DNA of 64,000 nucleotides from Aquabacterium sp. GTDB taxonomy: Bacteria; Pseudomonadota; Gammaproteobacteria; Burkholderiales; Burkholderiaceae_C. The notes beneath the pieces were generated by a model. It was not told where the DNA came from, searched no databases, and saw only the letters and a program-made list of their open reading frames with translations. The DNA lies in contig NZ_JACRAH010000049.1 of the NCBI RefSeq assembly GCF_016234775.1, positions 116,596 to 180,595 on the forward strand. Direction: 5' to 3'. A program made the translations under genes and the position numbers. This document shows, one piece after another, positions 46,164-55,487 of the stretch. How positions within the stretch are numbered: the first letter of the stretch is position 1; each line of letters begins with the position of its first letter.

Positions 46164-48053
46164 ATGTTGTTTTTGAACTCGGTGCGTGTGGCACCTGGGG
46201 CGCGTTCGGCTTTGGCCGTGGCGTGTGGTTTGGCTTTGCTGTCGGGTTCTGCAGCCTGGGCTGAGGACGATGGGTTGCCCACGGTGGTGGTGACGCCCAC
46301 CAGGGTGCCAACGCGTGTCAGTGCCTTGGTGGCAGATGTGACGGTGATTGACCGCACTCAGATCGAGCAGGCCCGCGGCAAGTCGGTGGCCAGCCTGCTG
46401 TCCTTCGCACCTGGTGTCCAAATCTCTTCTACAGGTGGCGAGGGGCAATCCAGCAGCGTGTATGTCCGTGGCGGCTCATCCGTTCAGGCCTTGCTCGTGA
46501 TCGATGGGGTGCCCTACAACTCTGGTACGTCGGGTGCTCCCTCGCTGGAGTCCATTCCTTTGGACGAAGTTGATCGCATCGAAGTCGTGCGCGGCCCGAT
46601 GGCAGCCCTGTATGGATCGGGCGCTGCGACGGGCGTCGTTCAAATCTTCACGCGCAAGGGGCGCACTGGCTTCTCGCCCACGGCGTCCGTGGCGGTGGGG
46701 TCGGATCGGTACTTCAGCGTCGCATCCGGTGTCAGCGGCGGCGATGATCGCGTGACCTACAGCGTGCATGCTTCAACCGCGGGTGCCAGTGGCTTCAGTG
46801 CGACCAATGAGCGCAACTACTACTACAACGCAGACCGCGACGGCTACACACAACGCGCGGTGACAGCCAGGCTGGGCCTCAAGCTTAACAAAGACTGGCG
46901 CGCCGATGGCAATTTCATGAGCAGCAAGGGCGTGGTCCACTTTGACGATGGCCATGCATTCAGTGGCCCGACCGTGGACGCCAATTCGGACCAGTCTGCT
47001 TCCGTGGCTGGTCTGGCCTTGACAGGGCAAATCGGTTCCGAGTGGCGCACGACATTGCGGGTCGCCCGGACGGAAGACGTGAGTGATACCACCGTGTTCA
47101 ACGACCCGGATTTCGGCGGACGCTTTGCCACCAATCAGGTGCTGTTGGCCTGGGAAAACCAGTTCAGCCTGCCCATGGCCCAGGCGTTGGTCGCTGTTGA
47201 ACAGTTGCAGCAGGACGTAGGCGGCACCTCCGCAGCATTTGCGGTGACATCGCGTTCGATCCGATCCCTGATCCTGGGGCTTAACGGCAGCGTTGGTGAC
47301 AGCGATTGGCAAGTCAGTGCCCGGCAGGACAACAACTCCCAGTTCGGCAACGAGGCGACGGGTGCGCTCGGTTATGGCTACAAGTTCTTGCCGCAGTGGA
47401 AGGCCACCGCATCCATCGGGTCCAGCTTCATTGCACCTTCGTTCAATGACCTGTACTACCCGCAATACGACTATGGCAACCCCAACCTCCGGCCGCAGCA
47501 AGGTGTGAACAAGGAACTCAGCCTCGGGTGGGCCGATCAAGGTGACGAGCTCAAGCTGGTTCGCTACGACAACCGCATTCGTGACTACATCCAGGCAACG
47601 CAGGTTTCCGAGACGGTTTGGCGTGCCGGCAACGTCAATGGTGTGAGGCTGTCGGGCTGGACCTTGTCTGGAGCGTGGTCCGAAGTTGTGGATGCCAAGC
47701 GGTTTTATGCCAGCGGTTCATTGGATTGGCTGGACGCGCATGATGTGGACACAGACCTGAAGCTGGCTCGACGCGCGACCAGGAGTGCCGCATTGCGGGG
47801 CGGCGTAGAGATGGGCGCCGTGAGCTACGAGGTATCGGTCAGGTCCAACAACGGGTCTAACGATGGCAGCAGCAAGCATCTGGCAGGCTATTCCTTGTGG
47901 GGTGCGTCTGTTGGATGGTCTGTGTCCAGAGACTGGAAGCTGGCCTTGCGTGCGGACAACATCGGCAACCACGCTTATCAATCGGCCTGGAACTTCAATC
48001 AGCCGCTCAGCCGGTACTTCCTGACCTTGTCTTACTCGCCCAAGGCAAATTGA
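46164..48053 (+). CDS. btuB: TonB-dependent cobalamin receptor BtuB
   Basis: Outer-membrane receptor that imports corrinoids. The 629-residue protein has a signal peptide (about residues 1-34, ending GSAAWAE), a TonB box-like PTVVVTPTRVP just after it, a plug domain with VYVRGGSSVQALLVIDGVPY and VVRGPMAALYGSGA, and a beta-barrel with repeated aromatic-ended strands. The ATG at 46164 is chosen because the longer open frame upstream is the riboswitch. Riboswitch control and the following cob/btu genes identify the substrate as cobalamin. Confidence 0.93.
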   Translation: MLFLNSVRVAPGARSALAVACGLALLSGSAAWAEDDGLPTVVVTPTRVPTRVSALVADVTVIDRTQIEQARGKSVASLLSFAPGVQISSTGGEGQSSSVYVRGGSSVQALLVIDGVPYNSGTSGAPSLESIPLDEVDRIEVVRGPMAALYGSGAATGVVQIFTRKGRTGFSPTASVAVGSDRYFSVASGVSGGDDRVTYSVHASTAGASGFSATNERNYYYNADRDGYTQRAVTARLGLKLNKDWRADGNFMSSKGVVHFDDGHAFSGPTVDANSDQSASVAGLALTGQIGSEWRTTLRVARTEDVSDTTVFNDPDFGGRFATNQVLLAWENQFSLPMAQALVAVEQLQQDVGGTSAAFAVTSRSIRSLILGLNGSVGDSDWQVSARQDNNSQFGNEATGALGYGYKFLPQWKATASIGSSFIAPSFNDLYYPQYDYGNPNLRPQQGVNKELSLGWADQGDELKLVRYDNRIRDYIQATQVSETVWRAGNVNGVRLSGWTLSGAWSEVVDAKRFYASGSLDWLDAHDVDTDLKLARRATRSAALRGGVEMGAVSYEVSVRSNNGSNDGSSKHLAGYSLWGASVGWSVSRDWKLALRADNIGNHAYQSAWNFNQPLSRYFLTLSYSPKAN

Positions 48054-48055
48054 CC

Positions 48056-48634
48056 GTGACGAGCGCCCACCACCTCATCCTCGGCGGCCAGCGCAGTGGC
48101 AAGTCGCGCCATGCCGAGCGGCTGGCGATGCGGTGGTTGGCGCAATCGCCATTGCACAGTGTCACGGTGGTGGCCACGGCCACGCCGTCTGATGCAGAGA
48201 TGCACGAGCGTATCGCGCGGCATCGTGCGGATCGGCCTTCCGGTTTCGAAACGCTTGAGGCGCCGGTTGAACTAGGTAGCGTGCTGCGTGAAGCGGCCGA
48301 TGCCCATCGCCTGCTCATCGTGGATTGCCTGACGCTGTGGCTGGCCAATGTGCTCATGCCCGCCTTGCCTGCACACGGTGATGGCGCCGGTGCATTGGCG
48401 CCAGGCTGGCCCGACTTGAAGGCAGACTTGCTGTCGGCATTGCGTGCGGCACCTGGCCCGGTGCTGCTGGTCTCCAATGAAATCGGTTTGGGCGTGATCC
48501 CCATGGGCGCCGAGGTGCGGCACTTTGTCGATGAACTGGGCCGGCTCAATCAGGATGTGGCGCAGGCTTGTAGGCACATCACCTTGATGGCCGCAGGGCA
48601 GGCCTTCACGCGAGAGGTAGAGGTCTGGGCATGA
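48056..48634 (+). CDS. cobU: Adenosylcobinamide kinase/guanylyltransferase CobU
   Basis: CobU (CobP) phosphorylates adenosylcobinamide and then attaches GMP to make adenosylcobinamide-GDP. The 192-residue protein has the P-loop ILGGQRSGKSRHAERLA, VVATATPSDAEMHERIARH, the His-containing ERPSGFETLEAPVEL-like region, LLIVDCLTLWLANVL, and VSNEIGLGVIPMG. The GTG at 48056 two bases after the btuB stop is the likely start; a TTG at 48050 is possible. Its stop overlaps btuF by 4 bp. Confidence 0.92.
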   Translation: MTSAHHLILGGQRSGKSRHAERLAMRWLAQSPLHSVTVVATATPSDAEMHERIARHRADRPSGFETLEAPVELGSVLREAADAHRLLIVDCLTLWLANVLMPALPAHGDGAGALAPGWPDLKADLLSALRAAPGPVLLVSNEIGLGVIPMGAEVRHFVDELGRLNQDVAQACRHITLMAAGQAFTREVEVWA

Positions 48635-49557
48635 CGATCGCCTTGCGTGGTGTGGGCCTGGGCGTGGCCTTGTTGGCCTTGGTGCTGCTGTGTCTGTGGG
48701 GCCCGCCCGCGCATGCGCAGGGCATCAGCGTGGTGGATGACCGGGGTGTGACCGTGCGCTTGCCGCGTGCGCCGCAGCGCATCGTCACGTTGTTGCCGTC
48801 GATCACGGAGTCCGTGTGCGCACTGGGCGCCTGCAAGCAGGTGGTGGCCACGGATAGGTGGTCCAACTGGCCGGCATCGGTGCAAGCCTTGCCCAAGCTG
48901 GGCGGGCTGGACGATGCCAATGTGGAGCTGATCGTGGCGCAAAAGCCCGATCTGGTGCTGGTGGCACCCTCATCCCGTGTGGCGCCTCGCCTACGAGCCT
49001 TGGGCCTGACCGTGGCCGAACTGGACGCGCAGGACCTGTCTCAGGTGCAAAAGCTGTTTGGCAAGATAGCCGCCTTGATCGGGCAGCCTCAGGCAGCTGA
49101 CCTTCGCTGGAAGGCCCTGCAGGCCGAGATCGATGCGGCCCGTGATCAGGTGCCCTTGAAGGCGCGTGGCACGCGTGTCTATTTCGAGGTGGGCGCTACC
49201 CCTTATGCTGCCGGTGCGGCGTCGTTCATCGGGCAGTTGCTGACCCGACTGGGCGCCGTCAATGTGGTCCCGGCTGAACTGGGGCCATTTCCCAAACTCA
49301 ATCCCGAATTTGTTGTGCGCGCCAACCCGGATCTCATCATGATCGCTGCGGAAGAGGCCGATGGCCTCGCTGCTCGGCCGGGGTGGGCGCGCTTGAAGGC
49401 GGTGGCAGGGCACCATGTGTGTGCCATCGCTCATGCCGATTACGATCTGCTGGCGCGGCCTGGCCCGCGTCTTGGCCTGGGGGCGGCTGTGCTGGCACGT
49501 TGTTTGAACGCCTATGCCGCTTCTGGCACGCTGGCTGCCAAAGGAGCGCTCAGGTGA
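48631..49557 (+). CDS. btuF: Cobalamin-binding periplasmic protein BtuF
   Basis: Periplasmic binding component of the B12 ABC importer. The 308-residue protein has a signal peptide (about 1-30, ending AHAQ), then the helical-backbone binding fold: PQRIVTLLPSITESVCALGA, LGGLDDANVELIVAQKPDLVL and YFEVGATPYAAGAASF. It overlaps cobU and the BtuC gene by 4 bp at either end. The family includes siderophore binders, but the operon and riboswitch point to corrinoids. Confidence 0.9.
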   Translation: MTIALRGVGLGVALLALVLLCLWGPPAHAQGISVVDDRGVTVRLPRAPQRIVTLLPSITESVCALGACKQVVATDRWSNWPASVQALPKLGGLDDANVELIVAQKPDLVLVAPSSRVAPRLRALGLTVAELDAQDLSQVQKLFGKIAALIGQPQAADLRWKALQAEIDAARDQVPLKARGTRVYFEVGATPYAAGAASFIGQLLTRLGAVNVVPAELGPFPKLNPEFVVRANPDLIMIAAEEADGLAARPGWARLKAVAGHHVCAIAHADYDLLARPGPRLGLGAAVLARCLNAYAASGTLAAKGALR

Positions 49558-50540
49558 GTGGTCAACGTGCGCTGCCTGGTGTGCTGGTATTGACTGGCTT
49601 GATGTTGCTGCTGGTCTTGGCTGGACTGGGCATGGGCAGCACGGGCTGGCAGGATCCCATGGCTGCCTGGTCGGATGAGAGCCTGCGCGAGATCGTGTGG
49701 GAGATCCGCGCGCCACGCACCGTGGGCGCCTTGCTGGTGGGGGCGCTGTTGGGCCTGGGTGGCGCCGTGGCGCAGGGCTTGTTTCGCAATCCTCTGGCCG
49801 AGCCCTATTTGCTGGGCAGCTCATCAGGAGCGTGTCTGAGCATGGTCTTGATGTTGACGCTGGGCCAATCCTGGGCAGCATCGTCGGGCTGGTTGGCTGG
49901 CATGGGGCTGACGGGCGCAGCCTTTGTGGGTGCCGTGGCCGGTGTGTCCCTGACCTTGCTGCTGTCACGCGGTGCCACGCAGACCATGCGCCTGCTGCTG
50001 GCTGGCGTGGTGGTGGGCGTCGTGCTGGGCGCGCTGACTGAACTGGTCTTGCTGTGGTCGGCTGAAGCCTGGCGCACCATGCGGGCCTTCATGCTGGGCA
50101 ACACGTCGATGCTGAGTTGGTCAGCTTGCGGCCTCATGGGCTTGGTGTTGGCGCTGACCTTGCCCGTGGCATGGTTGCTGGCACGTGTGCTGGATGCGCT
50201 CAGCCTGGGTGAAGACACGGCCCGCACGCTGGGCATCCCGCTGGGTCTGGCGCGTGGCGTGCTGGTGGGCGTGCTGGCTTTGAGTACCGCTGCGGCGGTG
50301 GCACAGGCTGGTCTGGTCGCTTTTGTGGGCCTGGTGGCACCGCATCTGGCGCGGCCTTGGGCAGGCGCGCGCCACGCCACCATGTTGTGGGCATCCAGTC
50401 TGCTGGGCGCCACCTTGTTGCTGGCCGCCGATGTGCTGGCACGCAGCCTGATCGCGCCGCAGGAGTTGCCGGTCGGTGTGCTCACCGCGGTCATGGGCGG
50501 CGTCTACCTGCTGGTGCTGCTGCACAGGAGGGTCGCGTGA
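49554..50540 (+). CDS. btuC: Cobalamin ABC transporter permease BtuC
   Basis: FecCD/BtuC-type permease, 328 residues with about nine or ten transmembrane helices. Family blocks include IRAPRTVGALLVGALLGLGG, QGLFRNPLAEPYLLGSSSGA and FVGLVAPHLAR. The GTG at 49554 overlaps the btuF stop by 4 bp and fits the family N-terminus; the longer upstream frame lies within btuF. It forms the inner-membrane channel with the BtuD ATPase. Confidence 0.93.
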   Translation: MSGQRALPGVLVLTGLMLLLVLAGLGMGSTGWQDPMAAWSDESLREIVWEIRAPRTVGALLVGALLGLGGAVAQGLFRNPLAEPYLLGSSSGACLSMVLMLTLGQSWAASSGWLAGMGLTGAAFVGAVAGVSLTLLLSRGATQTMRLLLAGVVVGVVLGALTELVLLWSAEAWRTMRAFMLGNTSMLSWSACGLMGLVLALTLPVAWLLARVLDALSLGEDTARTLGIPLGLARGVLVGVLALSTAAAVAQAGLVAFVGLVAPHLARPWAGARHATMLWASSLLGATLLLAADVLARSLIAPQELPVGVLTAVMGGVYLLVLLHRRVA

Positions 50541-51334
50541 ACGCCGCGCATCGTCATCATCCATTGGCCGTGGAGGCCAGACGTGTGAGCGCCAGCCATG
50601 GCCACACACAGGTGCTGTTTGAGGTGAATATGCCGGCGCGTGCCGGTGAGTGGCTGGCCATCGTCGGGCCCAATGGCGCAGGCAAGTCCACCTTGTTGCG
50701 CTGCCTGTCCGGCCTGATGCCCACAGTTTCGGGCGAGGTGATCTTGCAAGGCCAGCCGCTGCATCAATGGCCGGGCCGGGCCCGTGCGCAGCATCTGGCC
50801 TGGTTGGGGCAGGATGTCTCGGGTGACCCCGCAATGGCCGTGCGCGATGTGGTCGCCCTGGGCCGCCTGCCGCATCAAGGCTGGTTGGGGCTGGCGGGCA
50901 TGCGGGCGGCGGATCTGGGTGCGGTGTCGCAGGCCATGCAGGATACCGATACCGCCTGGGCGGCCGACAGGCGCATGGCGGCACTCTCGGGTGGCGAGCG
51001 CCAACGTGTGCTGCTGGCGCGAGCCTTGGCTGTGCAGGCACCGGTGATGCTGCTCGATGAGCCCGTCTCCCACCTGGATGCACCGCATCAGCGCTTGCTG
51101 GCCCGTGTGCTGCGCCGCGAGGCCGACAAGGGCCGATGCGTCATCAGCGTGCTGCATGAGCTGCCGCTGGCGCTGGCGGCCGACCGGATCGCCGTCATGC
51201 AGGCCGGTCGCATGGTGGCGCATGGCTATCGCGATGACCCGCAGGTCCACCGCGCCATTGAACACGTTTTTGAACAGGCCGTCACCATCGTGCGTGCCGA
51301 TACGCGCTGGGTCGTGCTGCCCAGTTTTGGATGA
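50537..51334 (+). CDS. btuD: Cobalamin ABC transporter ATPase BtuD
   Basis: ATP-binding subunit, 265 residues, with Walker [12 protein letters not shown], a Q-loop in WLGQDVSG, signature [15 protein letters not shown], Walker [13 protein letters not shown] and an H-loop His in VLHELPLAL. The GTG at 50537 overlaps the btuC stop by 4 bp. It is a standard member of the iron-siderophore/B12 transporter family, and its operon fixes the substrate. Confidence 0.93.
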   Translation: MNAAHRHHPLAVEARRVSASHGHTQVLFEVNMPARAGEWLAIVGPNGAGKSTLLRCLSGLMPTVSGEVILQGQPLHQWPGRARAQHLAWLGQDVSGDPAMAVRDVVALGRLPHQGWLGLAGMRAADLGAVSQAMQDTDTAWAADRRMAALSGGERQRVLLARALAVQAPVMLLDEPVSHLDAPHQRLLARVLRREADKGRCVISVLHELPLALAADRIAVMQAGRMVAHGYRDDPQVHRAIEHVFEQAVTIVRADTRWVVLPSFG

Positions 51335-51363
51335 CACCGTCGCGCCAAGGAAAGCCCCTCATC

Positions 51364-51933
51364 ATGGATATTCAGAATCCCCCCACCGAAGCCCCCCAAC
51401 AGCGCGAACGTGTTGAACGACGTGGCCTGTTGATCGTCAACACGGGCGATGGCAAAGGCAAGAGCACGGCCGCATTTGGCCTGGCACTGCGTGCCCATGG
51501 CCGCGGCAAGCCTGTGAAGATCTACCAATTCATGAAGGTGCCCAGCGCGCGTTTTGGCGAGCACCGTGCTTTCGAGCAACTGGGTGTGCCCATTGAAGGC
51601 CTGGGCGACGGCTTCAGCTGGAAGAGCAAGGACCTGGAGCACTCGGCCGAGCTGGCCCGCCAGGGTTGGGCGCGTGCCGCCGAGGCCATCCGCAGTGGTG
51701 ACCACTTCCTGGTCGTGCTCGATGAGATGACCTACCCATTGATCTACGGCTGGCTGCCCTTGCAAGAGGTGGTGGACACCTTGCGCAATCGGCCCAGCGA
51801 GGTGCATGTGGTCATCACGGGCCGTGACTGCCCCCAAGAGATCATCGACATCGCGGATACCGTCAGTGAAGTCCGCAAGATCAAGCACGCTTATGAAGCC
51901 GGCATCCCTGCGCAACGCGGCATTGAAGACTGA
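51364..51933 (+). CDS. cobO: Corrinoid adenosyltransferase CobO (CobA/BtuR)
   Basis: Transfers the adenosyl group of ATP to cob(I)alamin or cob(I)inamide. The 189-residue protein has the P-loop [44 protein letters not shown] and [14 protein letters not shown], all typical. The ATG at 51364 has AAGGA 12 bases upstream. An ATG at 51331 overlapping the btuD stop by 4 bp would add 11 residues and is equally plausible by operon logic. Confidence 0.93.
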   Translation: MDIQNPPTEAPQQRERVERRGLLIVNTGDGKGKSTAAFGLALRAHGRGKPVKIYQFMKVPSARFGEHRAFEQLGVPIEGLGDGFSWKSKDLEHSAELARQGWARAAEAIRSGDHFLVVLDEMTYPLIYGWLPLQEVVDTLRNRPSEVHVVITGRDCPQEIIDIADTVSEVRKIKHAYEAGIPAQRGIED

Positions 51934-51945
51934 GCTGGCTTGACC

Positions 51946-53499
51946 ATGCGCCATGCGCCTACACCTGCACGCGCCGTGATGGTGCTGGGCACCAGCAGTG
52001 GGGCGGGCAAAAGCTGGCTGACCACGGCGCTGTGCCGCTGGTACGCCCGCCAGGGCCTGAAGGTGGCGCCCTTCAAGGCGCAGAACATGAGCAACAACGC
52101 GCGTGTGGTGCCGGGGCCGGGTAGTGGGCTGGAAGGTGGGCTCGGCGAGATCGGCTCGGCACAGTACTTCCAGGCGCTGGCTGCCAGGGCCATGCCGGAT
52201 GTGCGCATGAACCCCGTGCTGCTCAAGCCCGAGCATGACACCGCCAGCCAGGTGGTGGTGATGGGCCAGGTGCGCCGCGATTACTCGACCATGCCCTGGC
52301 GCTCGCGCAGCGAGTTGTTGTGGCCGCATGCCCAACAGGCGCTGGCCTCGCTGATGAGCGAACACGATGTGGTGGTGATCGAAGGTGCCGGTTCGCCCGC
52401 CGAGATCAACCTGCACGACAACGACTTCGTCAACATGCGCACGGCCCTGGCCGCCAAGGCTGCCTGCCTGCTGGTGACAGACATCGACCGCGGTGGCGCC
52501 TTTGCCCATCTGTATGGCACCCACCAGTTGCTGCCCCAGGCCGAGCGCGCCTTGATCCGCGGCTTCGTGCTCAACCGCTTCAGGGGTGATGCCGCCTTGC
52601 TGGCCCCCGGGCCAGATCAGTTGCAGGCCTTGACGGGCGTGCCCACGATGGCCGTCATCCCCATGCAGCGTGGGCATGGCTTGCCCGAAGAAGACGGGCT
52701 GTATGAAGACGGCGGTGGTCTGGGTTCAGCCACCTCTGGTACGGTCACCCGCCGCATCGCCATCGTGGCCTACCCGCGTATCAGCAACCTCGACGAGTTC
52801 CAACCGCTACGCAACCTGCCAGATGTCAAGCTGGTGTGGTCACGCCAAGCGCGTGACCTCGATGGCGCTGACTGGATCATCCTGCCCGGCTCCAAACACA
52901 CCCGCGCTGATTTGCAGTGGTTGCACGATCAAGGTCTGGCTGCTGCGATTCAAGCCCATGCCGCACAAGGCCGCCCCGTGCTGGGCATTTGTGGCGGCCT
53001 GCAGATGCTGGGTGACGAGGTGCGGGACGTCGATGGTGTGGAAGGCGCTGGTGCCGCATCACCCATGCCCACCAGCGTGGCGGGCTTGAAGCTCTTGCCC
53101 CTGCACACCCGCTTCGATGCGACCAAGGCCCTGCGCGCCACCCGCGCAACCTGGCGTGCCAGCCACGAGCCCAGCGGCAGTTGTGGCCGTCAAGATGTCT
53201 GGGCTGCCTTGCATGGCCACGCCATCGACGGCTATGAAATCCACCATGGCCGCACCAGCTGGACAGACGCCGCCCTGGCGCCCGATGCCATCCTGGTGGA
53301 TGACGCCGGGCAGGCCATGGGCTGGCAGCGTGGCGCCGTGCTGGGCGTCTACCTGCATGGGCTGTTCGAGTCCAGCGCGGTCATGCAGGCCTTGTTCGGC
53401 CAGCAGGCACGCACGCTCGACAGCGTCTTTGATGGGCTGGCCGATGTGCTGGACCAGTCTTTCTCATCCGGCTCGCTGATGCAGTTGCTGCAGCCCTGA
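51946..53499 (+). CDS. cobQ: Cobyric acid synthase CobQ
   Basis: CobQ amidates four side chains of adenosylcobyrinic acid a,c-diamide to give cobyric acid. The 517-residue protein has an N-terminal dethiobiotin-synthetase-like ATP site (VLGTSSGAGKSWLTTALCR), a VIEGAGSPAEINL block, and a C-terminal glutamine amidotransferase domain with the nucleophile in LGICGGLQMLG and the catalytic His region LGVYLHGLFE. The ATG at 51946 is preferred over a TTG two codons upstream. No earlier corrin-ring gene is in the window, so its substrate must come from elsewhere. Confidence 0.94.
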   Translation: MRHAPTPARAVMVLGTSSGAGKSWLTTALCRWYARQGLKVAPFKAQNMSNNARVVPGPGSGLEGGLGEIGSAQYFQALAARAMPDVRMNPVLLKPEHDTASQVVVMGQVRRDYSTMPWRSRSELLWPHAQQALASLMSEHDVVVIEGAGSPAEINLHDNDFVNMRTALAAKAACLLVTDIDRGGAFAHLYGTHQLLPQAERALIRGFVLNRFRGDAALLAPGPDQLQALTGVPTMAVIPMQRGHGLPEEDGLYEDGGGLGSATSGTVTRRIAIVAYPRISNLDEFQPLRNLPDVKLVWSRQARDLDGADWIILPGSKHTRADLQWLHDQGLAAAIQAHAAQGRPVLGICGGLQMLGDEVRDVDGVEGAGAASPMPTSVAGLKLLPLHTRFDATKALRATRATWRASHEPSGSCGRQDVWAALHGHAIDGYEIHHGRTSWTDAALAPDAILVDDAGQAMGWQRGAVLGVYLHGLFESSAVMQALFGQQARTLDSVFDGLADVLDQSFSSGSLMQLLQP

Positions 53500-53537
53500 A
53501 GTCGTCTCCATCCCATTGCCCCTTTTCAAGTCTGTTC

Positions 53538-54608
53538 ATGTCCTTTGCCATTCCAACGATCGCTGACCTCTCACAAGCCGAACTGGCAGCCCGCCTTCAG
53601 CATGTGATCGACCACAAGACCAAGCCGCTGGGGGCGTTGGGGCAGATCGAAACACTGGCGCGCCAGATCGGGCTGGTGCTGGGCAACGAGCAGCCGGTCT
53701 TGCAATCGCCCCAGATGATCGTGTTTGCGGGTGACCATGGCTTGGCCGCGCGTGGCGTTTCCGCCTACCCCAGTGACGTGACCTGGCAGATGGTCGAGAA
53801 CTTCCTGGCCGGCGGTGCTGCGGTCAGCGTGCTGGCGCGCCAGCATGGCCTGGCCCTGAATGTGGTGGACGCTGGTGTGGCCCATGACTTTGCCCCGCGT
53901 GCCGGTTTGCAGATCCGCAAGATCGCACATGGCACGGCCGACTGCACGGCTCAGCAAGCCATGAGCGCGGCGCAATGCGAGCAGGCCTTGCGAGCCGGCC
54001 AGGACGTGGTGTGTGGCTTGCCCGGCAACGCGATCCTGATCGGCGAAATGGGCATTGGCAATACATCCAGCGCGGCCTTGCTCATGGCCCGCTTGGCTGG
54101 TGAGCCCATTGAGGCCTGCACCGGCCGTGGCACCGGACTGGACGATGCCGCCCTGGCGCGCAAGCTGGACGTGCTGCGGGCGGCCCTGGCCCGCCACGTT
54201 GATGCCGTGGCGCCGCTGGATGTGCTGGCGGCCTTTGGCGGCTTCGAAATCGCCATGATGGTGGGCGCTGTGTTGCAGGCCGCCAGTGAACGCCGTGTGA
54301 TCGTGGTCGATGGCTTCATTGCCAGCAGCGCCGTGCTGGTGGCCGCGGCCTTGCAGCCACTGGTCTTGCAGCGCTGCGTGTTCGCCCATCAATCCGATGA
54401 ATCCGGGCACGCACTGATGTTGCGCCACCTGCGTGTCAAGCCACTGCTCAGGCTCGATCTGCGACTGGGCGAGGGCTCTGGTGCGGCCTTGGCCTGGCCC
54501 TTGTTGGAAAGCGCCTGCCGCATCCTGCGCGAGATGGCCAGCTTTGAAGCGGCGGGCGTGAGCAGTTCTGAGCAGGATGCCGGTCAGAGGCCTGCAGCCG
54601 AGGCATGA
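53538..54608 (+). CDS. cobT: Nicotinate-nucleotide--dimethylbenzimidazole phosphoribosyltransferase CobT
   Basis: Makes alpha-ribazole 5'-phosphate, the lower-ligand nucleotide, from nicotinate mononucleotide and dimethylbenzimidazole. The 356-residue protein shows VFAGDHGLAARGVSAYP, GEMGIGNTSSAALLMARL, a CTGRGTGLDD substrate loop, VDGFIASSAVLVAAAL, and the catalytic Glu region LRLGEGSGAALAWPL. It lies 38 bp after cobQ. Confidence 0.94.
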   Translation: MSFAIPTIADLSQAELAARLQHVIDHKTKPLGALGQIETLARQIGLVLGNEQPVLQSPQMIVFAGDHGLAARGVSAYPSDVTWQMVENFLAGGAAVSVLARQHGLALNVVDAGVAHDFAPRAGLQIRKIAHGTADCTAQQAMSAAQCEQALRAGQDVVCGLPGNAILIGEMGIGNTSSAALLMARLAGEPIEACTGRGTGLDDAALARKLDVLRAALARHVDAVAPLDVLAAFGGFEIAMMVGAVLQAASERRVIVVDGFIASSAVLVAAALQPLVLQRCVFAHQSDESGHALMLRHLRVKPLLRLDLRLGEGSGAALAWPLLESACRILREMASFEAAGVSSSEQDAGQRPAAEA

Positions 54609-54615
54609 TGCGCGC

Positions 54616-55485
54616 ATGAAAGCCTTGCTGCATGAACTCCGCCTGATGCTGGTTGCCCTGCAGTTCCTGACGCGGGTGCCAGTGCCGGGCTGGGTGGGGT
54701 TCGAGCCTTCGTGGTTGCAAGGCTGCATGCGCTACTTTCCCTTGATCGGCGCCCTGGTGGGCCTGGCCGGCGCCTTGGTGCTCGCGGCCGCAGCGTTCTG
54801 GTGGCCGCCTGCGGTGGCGGTGGTGCTGAGCATGGCCTTCACCGTATGGCTCACTGGTGGCTTTCATGAAGACGGCCTGGCCGATACCTGTGATGGCCTG
54901 GGCGGCACCGTCAGCCGGGAGCGGGCGCTCACGATCATGAAGGACTCGCGCATCGGCTCCTACGGTGCGCTGGGCCTCATCCTCATGCTGCTGTTGAAAG
55001 CGGCGGTGCTGGCCTCCCTGGCCACGCCCTTGTTCAATGAACTCGACAGCGCCGAATCCAGCCATGTGCGGCAAGTGCTGCTGGCCTGGACGATGATGGC
55101 CATGATCTGGTGCCATGCGGCGTCTCGCCTGGTGCCGGTCTGCCTGACGCGTGTCTTGCCCTATGCCGGCGATCTGGACCATGCCAAGGCCAAGCCGCTG
55201 GCCATGCAGGTGTCATGGGCGAACGTCATCGCGGCCGTGCTGGTCACCAGCCTGATCGCCGGCGCGATGGTGTTCTGGTGGGGCTACACAGCCTGGCCGG
55301 TGGGCACCTTGCTGTCTGCCTTGCTGAAGTCGAGCCTGGTGATGCTGCTGGGTGCGGCCGTGTGTGCACGCTGGTTCCGCAAACGCCTGGGCGGCTTCAC
55401 GGGTGACACGCTGGGCGCGAGCCAGCAGATCACCGAGGCAATGGGGCTGCTGGCCTGGTTGGCCGTGGTGCACCCGGTTGCTTGA
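54616..55485 (+). CDS. cobS: Adenosylcobinamide-GDP ribazoletransferase CobS
   Basis: Joins adenosylcobinamide-GDP with alpha-ribazole to complete cobalamin; acts in the inner membrane. The 289-residue protein has about six transmembrane helices, the N-terminal LQFLTRVPVPGW, the acidic catalytic motif GGFHEDGLADTCDGLGG, and KDSRIGSYGALGL. The ATG at 54616 is the only start that gives a normal N-terminus; nearby ATGs are in other frames. Confidence 0.94.
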   Translation: MKALLHELRLMLVALQFLTRVPVPGWVGFEPSWLQGCMRYFPLIGALVGLAGALVLAAAAFWWPPAVAVVLSMAFTVWLTGGFHEDGLADTCDGLGGTVSRERALTIMKDSRIGSYGALGLILMLLLKAAVLASLATPLFNELDSAESSHVRQVLLAWTMMAMIWCHAASRLVPVCLTRVLPYAGDLDHAKAKPLAMQVSWANVIAAVLVTSLIAGAMVFWWGYTAWPVGTLLSALLKSSLVMLLGAAVCARWFRKRLGGFTGDTLGASQQITEAMGLLAWLAVVHPVA

Positions 55486-55487
55486 CG